64,000 nucleotides of DNA from positions 62,001-126,000 of the forward strand of contig NZ_JAERVJ010000002.1 in the NCBI RefSeq assembly GCF_016745395.1, given 5' to 3'. The position numbers and the translations under genes were made by a program. This DNA comes from Methylocystis sp. Sn-Cys. GTDB taxonomy: Bacteria > Pseudomonadota > Alphaproteobacteria > Rhizobiales > Beijerinckiaceae. The notes under the pieces were generated by a model, which had not been told where the DNA came from, made no database searches, and saw only the letters and a program-made list of their open reading frames with translations. Of this stretch, positions 30,554 to 38,335 are shown piece by piece (the stretch's first letter is position 1; each line of letters begins with the position of its first letter).

Positions 30554-30754
30554 TCAGTCGAAGACCGAGCCAAGTCCCACGCCGAGGACGCCGACCATGA
30601 CGGCGATCGGGAGGACGGCGTAAGCGCCGAGCAGGATGGCGCCGATCGCGCCGCCAATTACGGCGCCGACCAGGCCGCCGGCGATCTTGCCCGTGTAGCT
30701 TTCTTTCTTTTCCGCCGAACCGGCGCCGGCGTTCCGCGTCGTCTCATTCGCCAT
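30554..30754 (-). CDS. Small glycine-rich membrane protein
   Basis: 66 residues. A polar N-terminus with KKESYTGKIAGG is followed by one or two glycine-zipper-like membrane stretches (GGLVGAVIGGAIGAILLGAYAV in part, then IAVMVGVLGVGLG). GGGGGA precedes the ATG at 30754, and a terminator follows. No family assigned. Confidence 0.65.
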   Translation of the reverse strand: MANETTRNAGAGSAEKKESYTGKIAGGLVGAVIGGAIGAILLGAYAVLPIAVMVGVLGVGLGSVFD

Positions 30755-30975
30755 GACATTCCCCCGATTGTTGGAATGGCGCGACTTCCGGGTGACCAGA
30801 AAGCGCGCGATCGCACCGCATCGCCAGATTGCTAGCGGCGTCATGTGAGAGAGCCATGAGAGTTTTGTGGAGCTGCGATGATCGTTCGATGAATTGAACG
30901 TCACCTGCTGGTCGCCGAAGTTTCGCAGGGGCGCGTAAGCCGCGCGCGGTTCAGGCTGCTTCCGACAAGCTTAGC

Positions 30976-31002
30976 AAAACGGCCGGCGCTGGGCGCCGGC
31001 CG
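30976..31002 (-). terminator. Rho-independent terminator after the KP-rich gene
   Basis: Perfect CGGCCGGCG / CGCCGGCCG stem with a CCCAG loop, followed on the minus strand by TTTT. It sits 17 bp after the stop of the gene at 31019-31531. Confidence 0.65.
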
Positions 31003-31018
31003 AAATATTTTTAGCCGA

Positions 31019-31531
31019 TTACTGCTGCGGCGCGGGCGCCTCGGCCGGCGCGTCGGCGGGAGCCGCTTTGGGCTTGGCCTTCGGCTTGGGCTTGGGCTTC
31101 GGCTTGGGTTTCGGCTTCGCCTCGGCTTTAGGAGCGGCTTCCGGCGCGGGCGCCTCGGCGGCGGCCGGCTCGCTTTGAAGCGGCGCGGCGGCAGGCGCGG
31201 GAAGCGGCGCGGGGGTAAAGGTCTCGGCAGCGGCGGGAGCAGGCTGCGGCTCCTGCGGCGCGGGCGCCTCGACGGCCGCCGGCGTCTCGGCGGGGGCGGA
31301 CTCGGCCGCGGGGGCGGTCGAAACGTCTGGCTCCTTCGGCGCTTCCTCCGCCGCGGCGGGCTCCGCGGGGGCCGTTCCAGCAGGCGCCTCTTCGGTCTTC
31401 GGCGCCGTCAATTTCTCGATCGCCGCCCTCAGAGAGGCGACGCCCTCGCTCGGCGCCGCATAGACGCCGAGGCCGAAGCCGATCGCGCCTGCGACGAGAG
31501 CCGTCACAATGGTCGATAAAACACGCGCCAT
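31019..31531 (-). CDS. Membrane-anchored alanine/proline/lysine-rich protein
   Basis: 170 residues. One N-terminal membrane helix (about 4-25) is followed by a low-complexity periplasmic tail of AP/EA repeats and a run of KP dipeptides (about 135-152), ending in APADAPAEAPAPQQ. TonB and some cell-wall-spanning proteins use such rigid KP/EP rods, but no TonB C-terminal domain is present. It may span the periplasm or bind peptidoglycan or acidic polymers. The ATG at 31531 is chosen because it begins the membrane helix. Confidence 0.65.
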   Translation of the reverse strand: MARVLSTIVTALVAGAIGFGLGVYAAPSEGVASLRAAIEKLTAPKTEEAPAGTAPAEPAAAEEAPKEPDVSTAPAAESAPAETPAAVEAPAPQEPQPAPAAAETFTPAPLPAPAAAPLQSEPAAAEAPAPEAAPKAEAKPKPKPKPKPKPKAKPKAAPADAPAEAPAPQQ

Positions 31532-31951
31532 TCGATGCGTTCCTCCCAAAAAATCGCTGTGCTCATGCTACCGTGTCAAGCAGCCTCACAGATACGTGTA
31601 TTGGAGGATCGTAGCAATTCTGAGACTTTGTTCGTGGGCGCCAAGCGGTTTCAGGCCCTTGCCGCCGCCAGCCGACAAGTGGCCTTTCACCCTGGATTTT
31701 CATGGCTTTCGTCGAACGCGGGCGCCGTGCCCGGCGGGCGGCGCCGTTGGCGTCTCAAACGCCCTGCGCGCTTTTTCCGATCGGCCAAAAGCGCCTCCGG
31801 GCGCGAATCGGCCCCTTTTTGACGCCGTGGCGGCCATGCGCGACACTCGCCCGTTCATCGCCGCTAGAGCGCATTCCGCAAAAGTTGGTAGACTCTTGCG
31901 AAAAGAATGCGCTCCAGCTTTTGAATCTGGGCGTTAGGGAGGAATGACGAG
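31532..31951. other. Intergenic region, 420 bp, mostly unassigned
   Basis: Holds divergent promoters for the KP-rich gene and the EF-hand gene, and the inverted repeat at 31867-31914. Overlapping short frames are present but show no initiation signals or recognisable products. Confidence 0.5.
31867..31914. repeat. Inverted repeat GAGCGCATTC...GAATGCGCTC
   Basis: 10-bp outer arms plus a partly paired CGCAAAAG/CTCTTGCG inner part. A related half-site (TAGAGCGCATTCG) follows tgt at 56465. It is a probable mobile palindrome or a transcription terminator element. Confidence 0.5.
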
Positions 31952-32227
31952 ATGAGGAAAGGATACGCCGGCCTGTCAATGGCCGTTGGTGCGACGATCT
32001 TTATCGGACTGGGCGCCGCGCAGGCGCAGAACGCCGCACAGCTCGCCGCCATGGAGAGCAAATTCGCCGCCGCCGATAAGGACGGCGACGGCAAGCTCAC
32101 CGCGGAAGAGGCCAAGGCCGGCATGCCGCGCGTTTCGGCAAATTTCGAGAAGATCGACAAGGGTCGCAAAGGCTTCGTGACCGTCGAGGACATCAAGGAC
32201 GCGATGGCGGTCATGATGGGCAGGTAG
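31952..32227 (+). CDS. Secreted EF-hand protein
   Basis: 91 residues: signal peptide (to AQA, about 25) and a pair of EF-hands. The first has a canonical loop (DKDGDGKLTAEE, about 42-53); the second (DKGRKGFVTVED) lacks the acidic residues at positions 3 and 5 and may not bind calcium. GGGAGGA precedes the ATG. It probably binds calcium in the periplasm; the role is unknown. Confidence 0.8.
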   Translation: MRKGYAGLSMAVGATIFIGLGAAQAQNAAQLAAMESKFAAADKDGDGKLTAEEAKAGMPRVSANFEKIDKGRKGFVTVEDIKDAMAVMMGR

Positions 32228-32666
32228 ACGCAAGGGCAAGTAGACGCATGGGCAAGTAGACGCGCGGCGATCGGCGCACCGTCACTTTATTTACGGAAAT
32301 ACGCCGGCCCCGTTGCGCGCTGCTTCGGGGCCTGTTTGTTGAACTTGCCGGGGTAAGGCCGATGGCGCCCTCGCGCGCGTCGCAAGAGCGGGAGTATCGA
32401 ACGGCCACAGCATTCGATCGAGCATGATTGCTGCGCCACTTCCAGGCGTTTGCTATGGCTCGACGCTACGCGATCACCCGCTTTGCAGGCAATCGGCTAG
32501 CAGCGGCGCTGCTGGCGGATCTGCGCATCGCGCCAAGCGATATTCGTATGAGCGCACACGATCGATTGCAGATAAAGCGCCTGCTCGCCGCTGTGTCGAA
32601 GCAACTCAGCCGACGCTTGATACCAAATCTGTCCAACTTTTGATGCGCCGCCTTCAGACAGTAGCG
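32228..32666. other. Intergenic region, 439 bp
   Basis: Apart from the terminator at 32306-32340, no repeat-family copy was found. A 71-codon frame at 32428-32643 starts with TTG, lacks a ribosome-binding site and is not called. Confidence 0.45.
32306..32340 (+). terminator. Candidate terminator after the EF-hand gene
   Basis: GGCCCCG...CGGGGCC stem followed by TGTTTGTT, about 80 bp after the EF-hand stop. Confidence 0.5.
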
Positions 32667-32861
32667 TTAGGCGATGCGCTCGACCCTCGCGCCTTTTTTT
32701 GTCTCGGTGATCTCGAAGCGCATTTTATTGCGAGAGCCGTACATTTTGGCCGCGTTGCGCACGCGCTCGAACGGGACGCCGAGATAAATGAACGCATCGC
32801 CGCGGCGATACTCGTTGAAGCCGTAAAGATAAGACGACCGCTTGTTTGTCACTCTAGCCAC
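32667..32861 (-). CDS. Small basic hypothetical protein
   Basis: 64 residues from a GTG at 32861 that has AGGAG 6 nt upstream. It is rich in Arg, Lys and aromatics (KRSSYLYGFNEYRRGD, then KMYGSRNKMRFEI), compact and without a membrane segment. It looks like a small nucleic-acid-binding or stand-alone domain, but no family is recognised. The frame extends upstream without a better start. Confidence 0.55.
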   Translation of the reverse strand: MARVTNKRSSYLYGFNEYRRGDAFIYLGVPFERVRNAAKMYGSRNKMRFEITETKKGARVERIA

Positions 32862-33027
32862 TCGTTTCTCCTGTTCCTGTGTAAGCCCGAACCGGAAGAC
32901 GCTCCGGCGTCTCACCCCGTTCCGGCGCTTCCAAGCCAAATATCGGCCATACAGCCAAAGATAAGTATCCGATTGGTTATTAAAAGATGCTCAAGAGCGG
33001 GCAGTCGATTCTCCGCCCGTCCGACTG

Positions 33028-34761
33028 TCACCGCGTTCGGTTCTGGCCAGTTTTTTGACTTTTGCTTCTTGGTTCTTTTTGCCTTTTGGGCGTCGCGTCA
33101 TTGCGCGCCTTGCCCTCAGAGGAACCGCTCAATCTCTCGACGCGAATATTGTCGCCGCCAGGACGGCGCATGTTCGCGGCGAATTGAGCCGCCGCGCGCG
33201 ACGAGATTTCGACTTTCGTTTCATGGTCGAAAATACGAATGACGCCAATATCCTGCCTTGCAACGTCGCCTTTCCGGCAGAGCATCGGCAACAGCCATTT
33301 CGGATCGGCGTTCTTCTTGCGGCCGATATCGAGGCGGAACCACACGCCGGGTTCGGACAGGCTGACGGAAGGCGGGCGTTTGCGCGCCTCTTCACACATT
33401 TGAGTGGCGGAGAGACGCGGCTTGCTGCGCGTATCGCGGCGGGCAGGCTCCTCCCCGGGATCCACGACTTCCTCGATCGACGGAAGACGCGAGCGATAGA
33501 GCCGGACCAGCGCTACGCCGATCTGCTCCGGCGTACGTTCGGCGAGAAGCAATTCCGCCACGCGAAAATCTTCTTCCGCGGGCGTTTCCGTCAGAAGCGG
33601 ATCCTTCAGCATCCGGTCCTGGTCCAAATCCAGGATTTGCTGGGCGGTTGGCGGCCCGCTCCAATGCGCTCCCACGCCCGCGTCCGCCAACAGCCGCTCG
33701 GCGCGCCGGCGCCGCGAGGCGGGGATGAGCAGGGCGCTGACGCCCTTGCGGCCGGCGCGGCCGGTGCGCCCGCTGCGATGTTGCAGGGCTTCGACGTCGT
33801 GCGGAAGGTCTGCGTGGATCACCAAATCCAGATTCGGCAGGTCGATGCCGCGCGCCGCCACATCCGTGGCGACACAGACGCGCGCCCGCCCGTCGCGTAG
33901 CGCCTGCATCGAGTGGTTTCGCTCGTGCTGGCTGAGTTCGCCCGACAAAAGCGCCGCTGAAAACCCGCGCTCGAGCAAGGTTGCGTGTAAATGCCTGACC
34001 GACTCGCGCGTGTTGCAAAAGACGATCGCGGTCGGCGCCTCAAAGTAGCGCAAGAGATTGACGGTCACCAGCTCCGTCTCGTGCGGCGCCACGCGGATCG
34101 CCCTGTATTCGATGTCGGAGTGGCCGCGCGAACCGCCGGCGACGTCGATCCGCTGCGCGTCGCGCTGATAGCGCCGGGCGAGCGCGGCGATGCCTTTCGG
34201 CATGGTGGCCGAGAACATCAAGGTGCGTCGCTCGACAGGCGACGCTTCCAGGATGAACTCGAGGTCCTCGCGAAATCCGAGGTCGAGCATTTCATCGGCT
34301 TCGTCGAGTACGACCGCCTTGAGCATCGACGCATTCAATCCGCCGCGCTCGATGTGATCGCGCAGACGTCCCGGCGTCCCGACGACGATATGGGCGCCCT
34401 CCGACAGCTTGCGTCTTTCGAGGCGCGCATCCATGCCGCCGACGCAAGCGACGATGCGCGCTCCCGCATATTTGTAGAGCCAGCTCAACTCGCGCTCGAC
34501 CTGAAGCGCGAGCTCGCGCGTCGGCGCGACAATGAGCGTGATGGGCGCGCGCGCGTCGGCGATCTGCCCGGTGTCGCCGAGAATCGTGGGGGCGATGGCC
34601 AATCCATAGGCGACCGTCTTGCCCGAGCCGGTCTGCGCCGACACGAGCATGTCGCCGCTGCGCGCCTGCGCCAGGACCGCGGCCTGAACGGGCGTGGCCG
34701 CTGTGTAGTTGCGCTCTTCGAGCGCACGGGCGAGCGCGGGGCTCGCGTCGAAGAAAGTCAT
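33028..34761 (-). CDS. DEAD-box RNA helicase with DbpA-type RNA-binding tail
   Basis: 577 residues from the ATG at 34761. The Q motif region (NYTAATPVQAAVL), Walker A AQTGSGKT, PTRELALQV, DEADEMLD, SAT, ATDVAARGIDL and HRSGRTGRAGR are all present. The C-terminal region (about 470-550) resembles the RRM-like DbpA domain of DbpA/CsdA helicases, followed by a basic tail. It probably remodels rRNA during ribosome assembly or at low temperature. It stands alone. Confidence 0.9.
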   Translation of the reverse strand: MTFFDASPALARALEERNYTAATPVQAAVLAQARSGDMLVSAQTGSGKTVAYGLAIAPTILGDTGQIADARAPITLIVAPTRELALQVERELSWLYKYAGARIVACVGGMDARLERRKLSEGAHIVVGTPGRLRDHIERGGLNASMLKAVVLDEADEMLDLGFREDLEFILEASPVERRTLMFSATMPKGIAALARRYQRDAQRIDVAGGSRGHSDIEYRAIRVAPHETELVTVNLLRYFEAPTAIVFCNTRESVRHLHATLLERGFSAALLSGELSQHERNHSMQALRDGRARVCVATDVAARGIDLPNLDLVIHADLPHDVEALQHRSGRTGRAGRKGVSALLIPASRRRRAERLLADAGVGAHWSGPPTAQQILDLDQDRMLKDPLLTETPAEEDFRVAELLLAERTPEQIGVALVRLYRSRLPSIEEVVDPGEEPARRDTRSKPRLSATQMCEEARKRPPSVSLSEPGVWFRLDIGRKKNADPKWLLPMLCRKGDVARQDIGVIRIFDHETKVEISSRAAAQFAANMRRPGGDNIRVERLSGSSEGKARNDATPKRQKEPRSKSQKTGQNRTR

Positions 34762-35015
34762 TGCGTGAGGGGCCTGGAAAGTTGAGTGTCTCGCCGACAG
34801 GGCGCTTCTGTCGTGCGCGGATAGGGGCGAATCACCGTCAGTCTGCGGTGACAAGAGCGTCAGGGGCGCGGAAAACCAGGAAATTGCGGCGCAGCCGCAT
34901 GCTGGTCAAGGCCATTTTAGGCTTTGCCCTTATGGAGCACGCTTTAATCATTCGCGCAACTGCGGTCTTTGCACGCTCAGGGCTCCGATCCAGGTTAACA
35001 AACCCCACGCAACCG

Positions 35016-35155
35016 CGTCATGCCCGCGCTTGTCGCGGGCATCCACGCCAGGACATGACGACACGCGGGGAGAAGAAGCGGCGTTGCTCCCGCTCATGTT
35101 CGCAGCTTTCTGCGTCGGCGCGGCGTGGATGGCCGCGACAAGCGCGGCCATGACG
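35016..35155 (-). repeat. Family C 140-bp element, copy 1 (reverse orientation)
   Basis: Ends CGTCATGCCCGCGCTTGTCG and GCGACAAGCGCGGCCATGACG (in parts) form about 33-bp imperfect inverted ends around a unique core of about 70 bp (GCGTTGCTCC...). Copies at 36569 and 62087 lie in the opposite orientation. Confidence 0.85.
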
Positions 35156-35262
35156 GGGTTCGCCGCCATTCCAGATCGCTCGCGGGCGAGCGATCGAATC
35201 CAGAGCAAACCAGCGCTTTTGTGGCTCTGGTTCCCGGTCGGGCTGCCCGCCCAGAATGGAAG
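35156..35262. repeat. Family D fragment
   Basis: GATCGCTCGCGGGCGAGCGATC hairpin followed by CCAGAGCAAACCAGCGCTTTTG and GGTTCCCGGTCGGGCTGCC, as in 4229-4296. Confidence 0.6.
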
Positions 35263-35543
35263 TTGTATGAAAATGCGGTCATAGGCGCCGATTGGCCCAA
35301 AATGAGCGGGCGCCGGGAAAACGCCGCCAATTATCCCGGTTAGGCGCTGTTAGACTGGCGCTCGCCGGCGCAGTACCATACAGGAGAGGGGACAGGGTCG
35401 TTCGGCGGTCGAACGTGAAGTCCCCACCCTGAGATCTTCCCGATATCCGAGTTCTCGCAGCTTTCGCTTCGATGCCGGAGCATCGGGGCGCGTCATGTGG
35501 CGTCTCAGTAGGGGCCGTCCCTCACTTTCAGATCGGAGAACTC

Positions 35544-35822
35544 GTGCAGGTTCTGGTTCGCGACAACAATGTCGATCAAGCGCTTCGTGTGCTCAAGAAG
35601 AAGTTGCAGCGCGAAGGCGTGTTTCGGGAAATGAAGCTGCGCCGCGCTTACGAAAAGCCTTCGGAGAAGCGCGCGAGAGAGAAGGCGGAAGCCGTTCGCC
35701 GCTCCCGCAAGCTTGCCCGCAAGCAGGCGCAGCGCGAGGGGCTCCTGCCGTCGCCCAAGAGTAAGGCTCGCCCCACGAAGCCGCGTCTGGCGGCGCCTGC
35801 GCCCGCAGCCCAGGCCAATTGA
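35544..35822 (+). CDS. rpsU: 30S ribosomal protein bS21
   Basis: 92 residues from a GTG at 35544, with GGAG 5 nt upstream: [20 protein letters not shown] is the bS21 N-terminus and [20 protein letters not shown] its core, with an Ala/Pro/Lys-rich C-terminal extension typical of alphaproteobacteria. Annotation pipelines may take a start 72 nt upstream; the ribosome-binding site and family alignment favour 35544. Confidence 0.9.
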   Translation: MQVLVRDNNVDQALRVLKKKLQREGVFREMKLRRAYEKPSEKRAREKAEAVRRSRKLARKQAQREGLLPSPKSKARPTKPRLAAPAPAAQAN

Positions 35823-35829
35823 CGCTCAC

Positions 35830-35851
35830 GCCGGCCACGGTCGTGGCCGGC
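35830..35851 (+). terminator. GC hairpin after rpsU
   Basis: GCCGGCCACG-GT-CGTGGCCGGC, a perfect 10-bp stem 8 bp after the rpsU stop, followed by a second nested hairpin (AGCGCGCTTTC...GAAAGCGCGCT, to about 35906). No T-run follows. Confidence 0.5.
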
Positions 35852-35930
35852 TGCTAGCGCGCTTTCCGCTCGCATGGAAACATGCGGGCGATGAGAAAGC
35901 GCGCTAATTGCACCAAAGGAGAGCCCAGCC

Positions 35931-36149
35931 ATGGCTCGTAAACCGGCTTCGAAGAGCGAATTCGTCCTTTTCGATGTGATCTATGAAGACGGCAGCCAGC
36001 GCTCCAATCGCCGCGTTCCGAAGGAAATTCTCGGCGGGCTCGACGGCGACGCGCCCGCGCGCGCAGCCCTCGAAGCGCAGGATCGGGAGATCGCCGAGCG
36101 CTCGGGGCAGCCGATGGCGGCGATCAAGACGGTGCGGCGCTCGTCCTGA
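35931..36149 (+). CDS. Small conserved-looking hypothetical protein
   Basis: 72 residues with a strong ribosome-binding site (AAAGGAGAGCCC) before the ATG. An N-terminal KPASKSEFVLFDVIYEDGS strand region is followed by a charged helix (APARAALEAQDREIAERSG). No membrane segment. Unknown function; it lies downstream of rpsU. Confidence 0.65.
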   Translation: MARKPASKSEFVLFDVIYEDGSQRSNRRVPKEILGGLDGDAPARAALEAQDREIAERSGQPMAAIKTVRRSS

Positions 36150-36161
36150 CCCGTTTCTAGT

Positions 36162-36422
36162 TCAATTCGCTTTGGTAAGCGGCTTCCCAGCTTGGATCTG
36201 ATTCCAGATGGTCCAGCGGAATAGCTCGGCCCCGGATTCGTCAATCGCGCGAACCGCTTCGGGCCATTCCCAGATATTGGGGCTTGCGCGTCTGTCAGGA
36301 AGCTCCTCCTGCGCCCATGCAACGAACGCCAGTTCATCGGCGAATGGCGGCATGGAGACGCTCCCCACGAGGCGCCCAACGCCACCGCCAATCGCTAATT
36401 TGTAAAACTGGATACGGGCCAT
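36162..36422 (-). CDS. Small hypothetical protein
   Basis: 86 residues from the ATG at 36422. Aromatic-rich C-terminal half (FVAWAQEELP, NIWEWPEAV, RWTIWNQI) suggesting a folded domain. Not recognised. It converges on the preceding gene with 12 bp between the stops. Confidence 0.5.
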   Translation of the reverse strand: MARIQFYKLAIGGGVGRLVGSVSMPPFADELAFVAWAQEELPDRRASPNIWEWPEAVRAIDESGAELFRWTIWNQIQAGKPLTKAN

Positions 36423-36818
36423 TTCTCGCCTGCGCTTTCCTGACAAGCATGCGAGGGGAAATCGGTGGGCGCTGGCCGTAATCAACCCTGCCTACATTCA
36501 AATTGCCGTCTGCGGCGCCGTCACTGAAGGCGACGCTGACGCAGGGCTCCGAATTCGGATTATCCCGACGTCATGGCCGCGCTTGTCGCGGCCATCCACG
36601 CCGCGCCGACGCGGAAAAGCTAAAAAGATGAGCGGAACAACGCCGTTTCTTTTCCTCGCGTGTCGCAATGTCCTGGCGTGGATGCCCGCGACAAGCGCGG
36701 GCATGACGTGGCTGATGGACGCTGGCCAAAGGCAGGCGGACGCTCGCCCGTCGATTGAGCGACATTGTCACGGACGCAAAGACGCCCTGGGCCCAAACAG
36801 ATCACGAAGAGGGCCGCC
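36423..36818. other. Intergenic region containing a family C element
   Basis: The family C copy at 36569-36708 takes up a third of this 396-bp gap; the remainder shows nothing recognisable. Confidence 0.5.
36569..36708 (+). repeat. Family C 140-bp element, copy 2
   Basis: CGTCATGGCCGCGCTTGTCG...core with CGCCGTTTCTTTTCCTCGCG...ACAAGCGCGGGCATGACG. About 85-90% identical by eye to 62087-62226, with the same length. Confidence 0.9.
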
Positions 36819-36959
36819 ATGAATTACAGACTTGCGATCATCGTCCTGGGCGTCGCGATGTTTATCGTCGCGATGATCCCTTATGCCTACAAGCCGAGGT
36901 GCGCGACGCCCGACTGCCCGCCGGAGCCTCCGTATTTTGGTGAGCGCGGCAGCCGCTAA
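36819..36959 (+). CDS. Small single-pass membrane protein (46 residues)
   Basis: One membrane helix (LAIIVLGVAMFIVAMIPYAY) followed by a short tail with two cysteines and prolines (CATPDCPPEPP). AGAGGG precedes the ATG. Too small to classify, but the initiation site and composition are convincing. Confidence 0.5.
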   Translation: MNYRLAIIVLGVAMFIVAMIPYAYKPRCATPDCPPEPPYFGERGSR

Positions 36960-36977
36960 GGCGGACAGCCGCAGAGG

Positions 36978-37244
36978 TTATTTACCGCGTTTAATCGCGA
37001 TACCGGCGCTCGCCAGAAGCAGAAGACCGGCGAAGACCCGCACCGAAAGCAGTGGCGCGTCGCTCCTCGTCGCCAAGCCCTGAATGACGCTCCCGGCGCC
37101 GAAGAGTCCGCAAAAGAGCAGGAAAGCCCGGCGTTCTCGCTCGTCCGGGCGCCAGTCGCGAGACAGGGCGCGGCGCATGCAAATTCCGCCGACGCAAACC
37201 ATGATGAGTGCGACGATAAGAGCGCTCACACCGCCCCTCGCCAT
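36978..37244 (-). CDS. Hypothetical membrane protein with two or three helices
   Basis: 88 residues from the ATG at 37244: hydrophobic segments at about 7-25, 43-60 and 67-84, with a charged loop (RDWRPDERERR) between the first two. No family recognised. The frame continues upstream through a family A repeat, which is not coding. Confidence 0.5.
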   Translation of the reverse strand: MARGGVSALIVALIMVCVGGICMRRALSRDWRPDERERRAFLLFCGLFGAGSVIQGLATRSDAPLLSVRVFAGLLLLASAGIAIKRGK

Positions 37245-37342
37245 TCCTGGTGAACTAGACGCCTGCCTGGCAGAGCAGTGGTCTTTTCGAACTTGGATCG
37301 CGTAGCCGGCGAGGTGGGAGGCGAGGGCAATTGTCGCGCGAT

Positions 37343-37423
37343 CGTCATTGCGAGGCGCGAAGCGACGCGGCAATCCAGGGCAGGGACGGGGCTCTGGATT
37401 GCTTCGCCGCGCTCGCAACGACG
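37343..37423. repeat. Family A palindromic repeat, copy 4
   Basis: CGTCATTGCGAGGCGCGAAG...GCTCGCAACGACG with CAATCCAGGGC / CTCTGGATTG inner arms. Confidence 0.85.
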
Positions 37424-37491
37424 CGTTCGCGCGCACTTTCCCGTCGCCTTGAGGCGCTTCTTTCTTTGCCTATGATTTCGTTGGGGTCTTT

Positions 37492-37567
37492 TGGTGGAGC
37501 TGGGGGGATTCGAACCCCCGACCTCTGCAGTGCGATTGCAGCGCTCTCCCATCTGAGCTACAGCCCC
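37492..37567 (-). tRNA. tRNA-Ala (anticodon CGC)
   Basis: Minus strand reads GGGGCTGTAGCTCAGATGGG (acceptor and D arm), the anticodon arm CTGCA-ATCGCAC-TGCAG with anticodon CGC, the T arm GGGGGTTCGAATCCCCC, and an encoded CCA end. The acceptor stem keeps the G3:U70 pair that identifies alanine tRNAs. 76 nt. Confidence 0.97.
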
Positions 37568-37727
37568 GCTCCGAGGCGGGTGGATAAAGGTCGCGCCTTT
37601 CTCTGTCAATCGCCGATCGACGCCGAACGTCATTTTTCGCACATAAGCTTGCGGCGTCGCAAAAGGTTGCCGCGCGGGGGCGGGGAGGCTAGGAAGGCGC
37701 CGAGCCCATCATTTGCGGGACGAAGGC

Positions 37728-38015
37728 ATGTCTTACGCGGTTGCGAATCTGCTTCTCACCATCATCGACCTCTATTGGTGGGTGTTGATCATCTCTGTCA
37801 TCCTGTCCTGGCTCGCCGCCTTCGACGTGATCAATATGCGCTCCCAGGCTGCGCAGACGATCTGGCGCGCAATCGACGCCCTCACCGAGCCGGCGCTGCG
37901 GCCGATCCGCTCCATCGTGCCGGCGTTCGGCGGCCTCGACATCTCGCCGCTGATTCTGCTGCTCGCCCTGCAGTTCCTGCGCGACGTCATTTCCCGCACC
38001 CTGGTCTATGGCTGA
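37728..38015 (+). CDS. YggT-family membrane protein
   Basis: 95 residues with two hydrophobic regions separated by the family's IDALTEPALRPIRSIVPAFG segment (the LxxPxxRPI.P motif). YggT proteins are inner-membrane proteins linked to division and ion stress. The ATG at 37728 follows GAAGG; the stop overlaps the DUF167 start by 8 bp. Confidence 0.9.
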   Translation: MSYAVANLLLTIIDLYWWVLIISVILSWLAAFDVINMRSQAAQTIWRAIDALTEPALRPIRSIVPAFGGLDISPLILLLALQFLRDVISRTLVYG

Positions 38016-38331
38016 GCCGCCCTGGTCGGTTGAACCCGACGGCGTCACGCTCTGGCTGCGGCTGACGCCCAAGGGCGGGCGCGACGCCATAGACGGGATC
38101 GAAACGCTGTCGGACGGCAAAAGCGTGCTCAAGGCGCGGGTGCGCGCTGCGCCGGAGGACGGGCGCGCCAACGCGGCTCTGATCGAGCTGATCGCCAAGG
38201 CGTTGTCGGCGCCCAAAAAAGCGGTGACGATTCGCTCCGGCGAAACGAGCCGCGTGAAGAAGCTTTTTGTCGCGGGCGACCCCGCGCGCTACCTCGATGC
38301 GCTGGCAAAGCTGGCGCCAACAAACGGCTAG
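38008..38331 (+). CDS. DUF167 (YggU-type) protein
   Basis: 107 residues with LRLTPKGGRDAIDG near the N-terminus and the KARVRAAPEDGRANAALIELIAKAL core of DUF167. YggT-YggU is a widespread operon; the function is unknown. It overlaps yggT by 8 bp and ends 4 bp before the next start. Confidence 0.9.
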   Translation: MAEPPWSVEPDGVTLWLRLTPKGGRDAIDGIETLSDGKSVLKARVRAAPEDGRANAALIELIAKALSAPKKAVTIRSGETSRVKKLFVAGDPARYLDALAKLAPTNG

Positions 38332-38335
38332 AAAT

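Larger units (their letters stand above)
34762..35543. other. Intergenic region rich in repeats (782 bp)
   Basis: Contains a family C element (35016-35155) and part of family D (35156-35262). The rest (34762-35015 and 35263-35543) holds the helicase promoter and the rpsU leader, in which no specific element is identified beyond a TTCGGCGGTCGAA inverted repeat at about 35401. Confidence 0.6.

Noticed and set aside
31509-31937. A 142-codon plus-strand frame in the intergenic region
   Set aside because: No initiation signal, and the translation changes character along its length, as in non-coding GC-rich DNA.
32428-32643. A 71-codon plus-strand frame
   Set aside because: TTG start without a ribosome-binding site and no recognisable domain; left unannotated.
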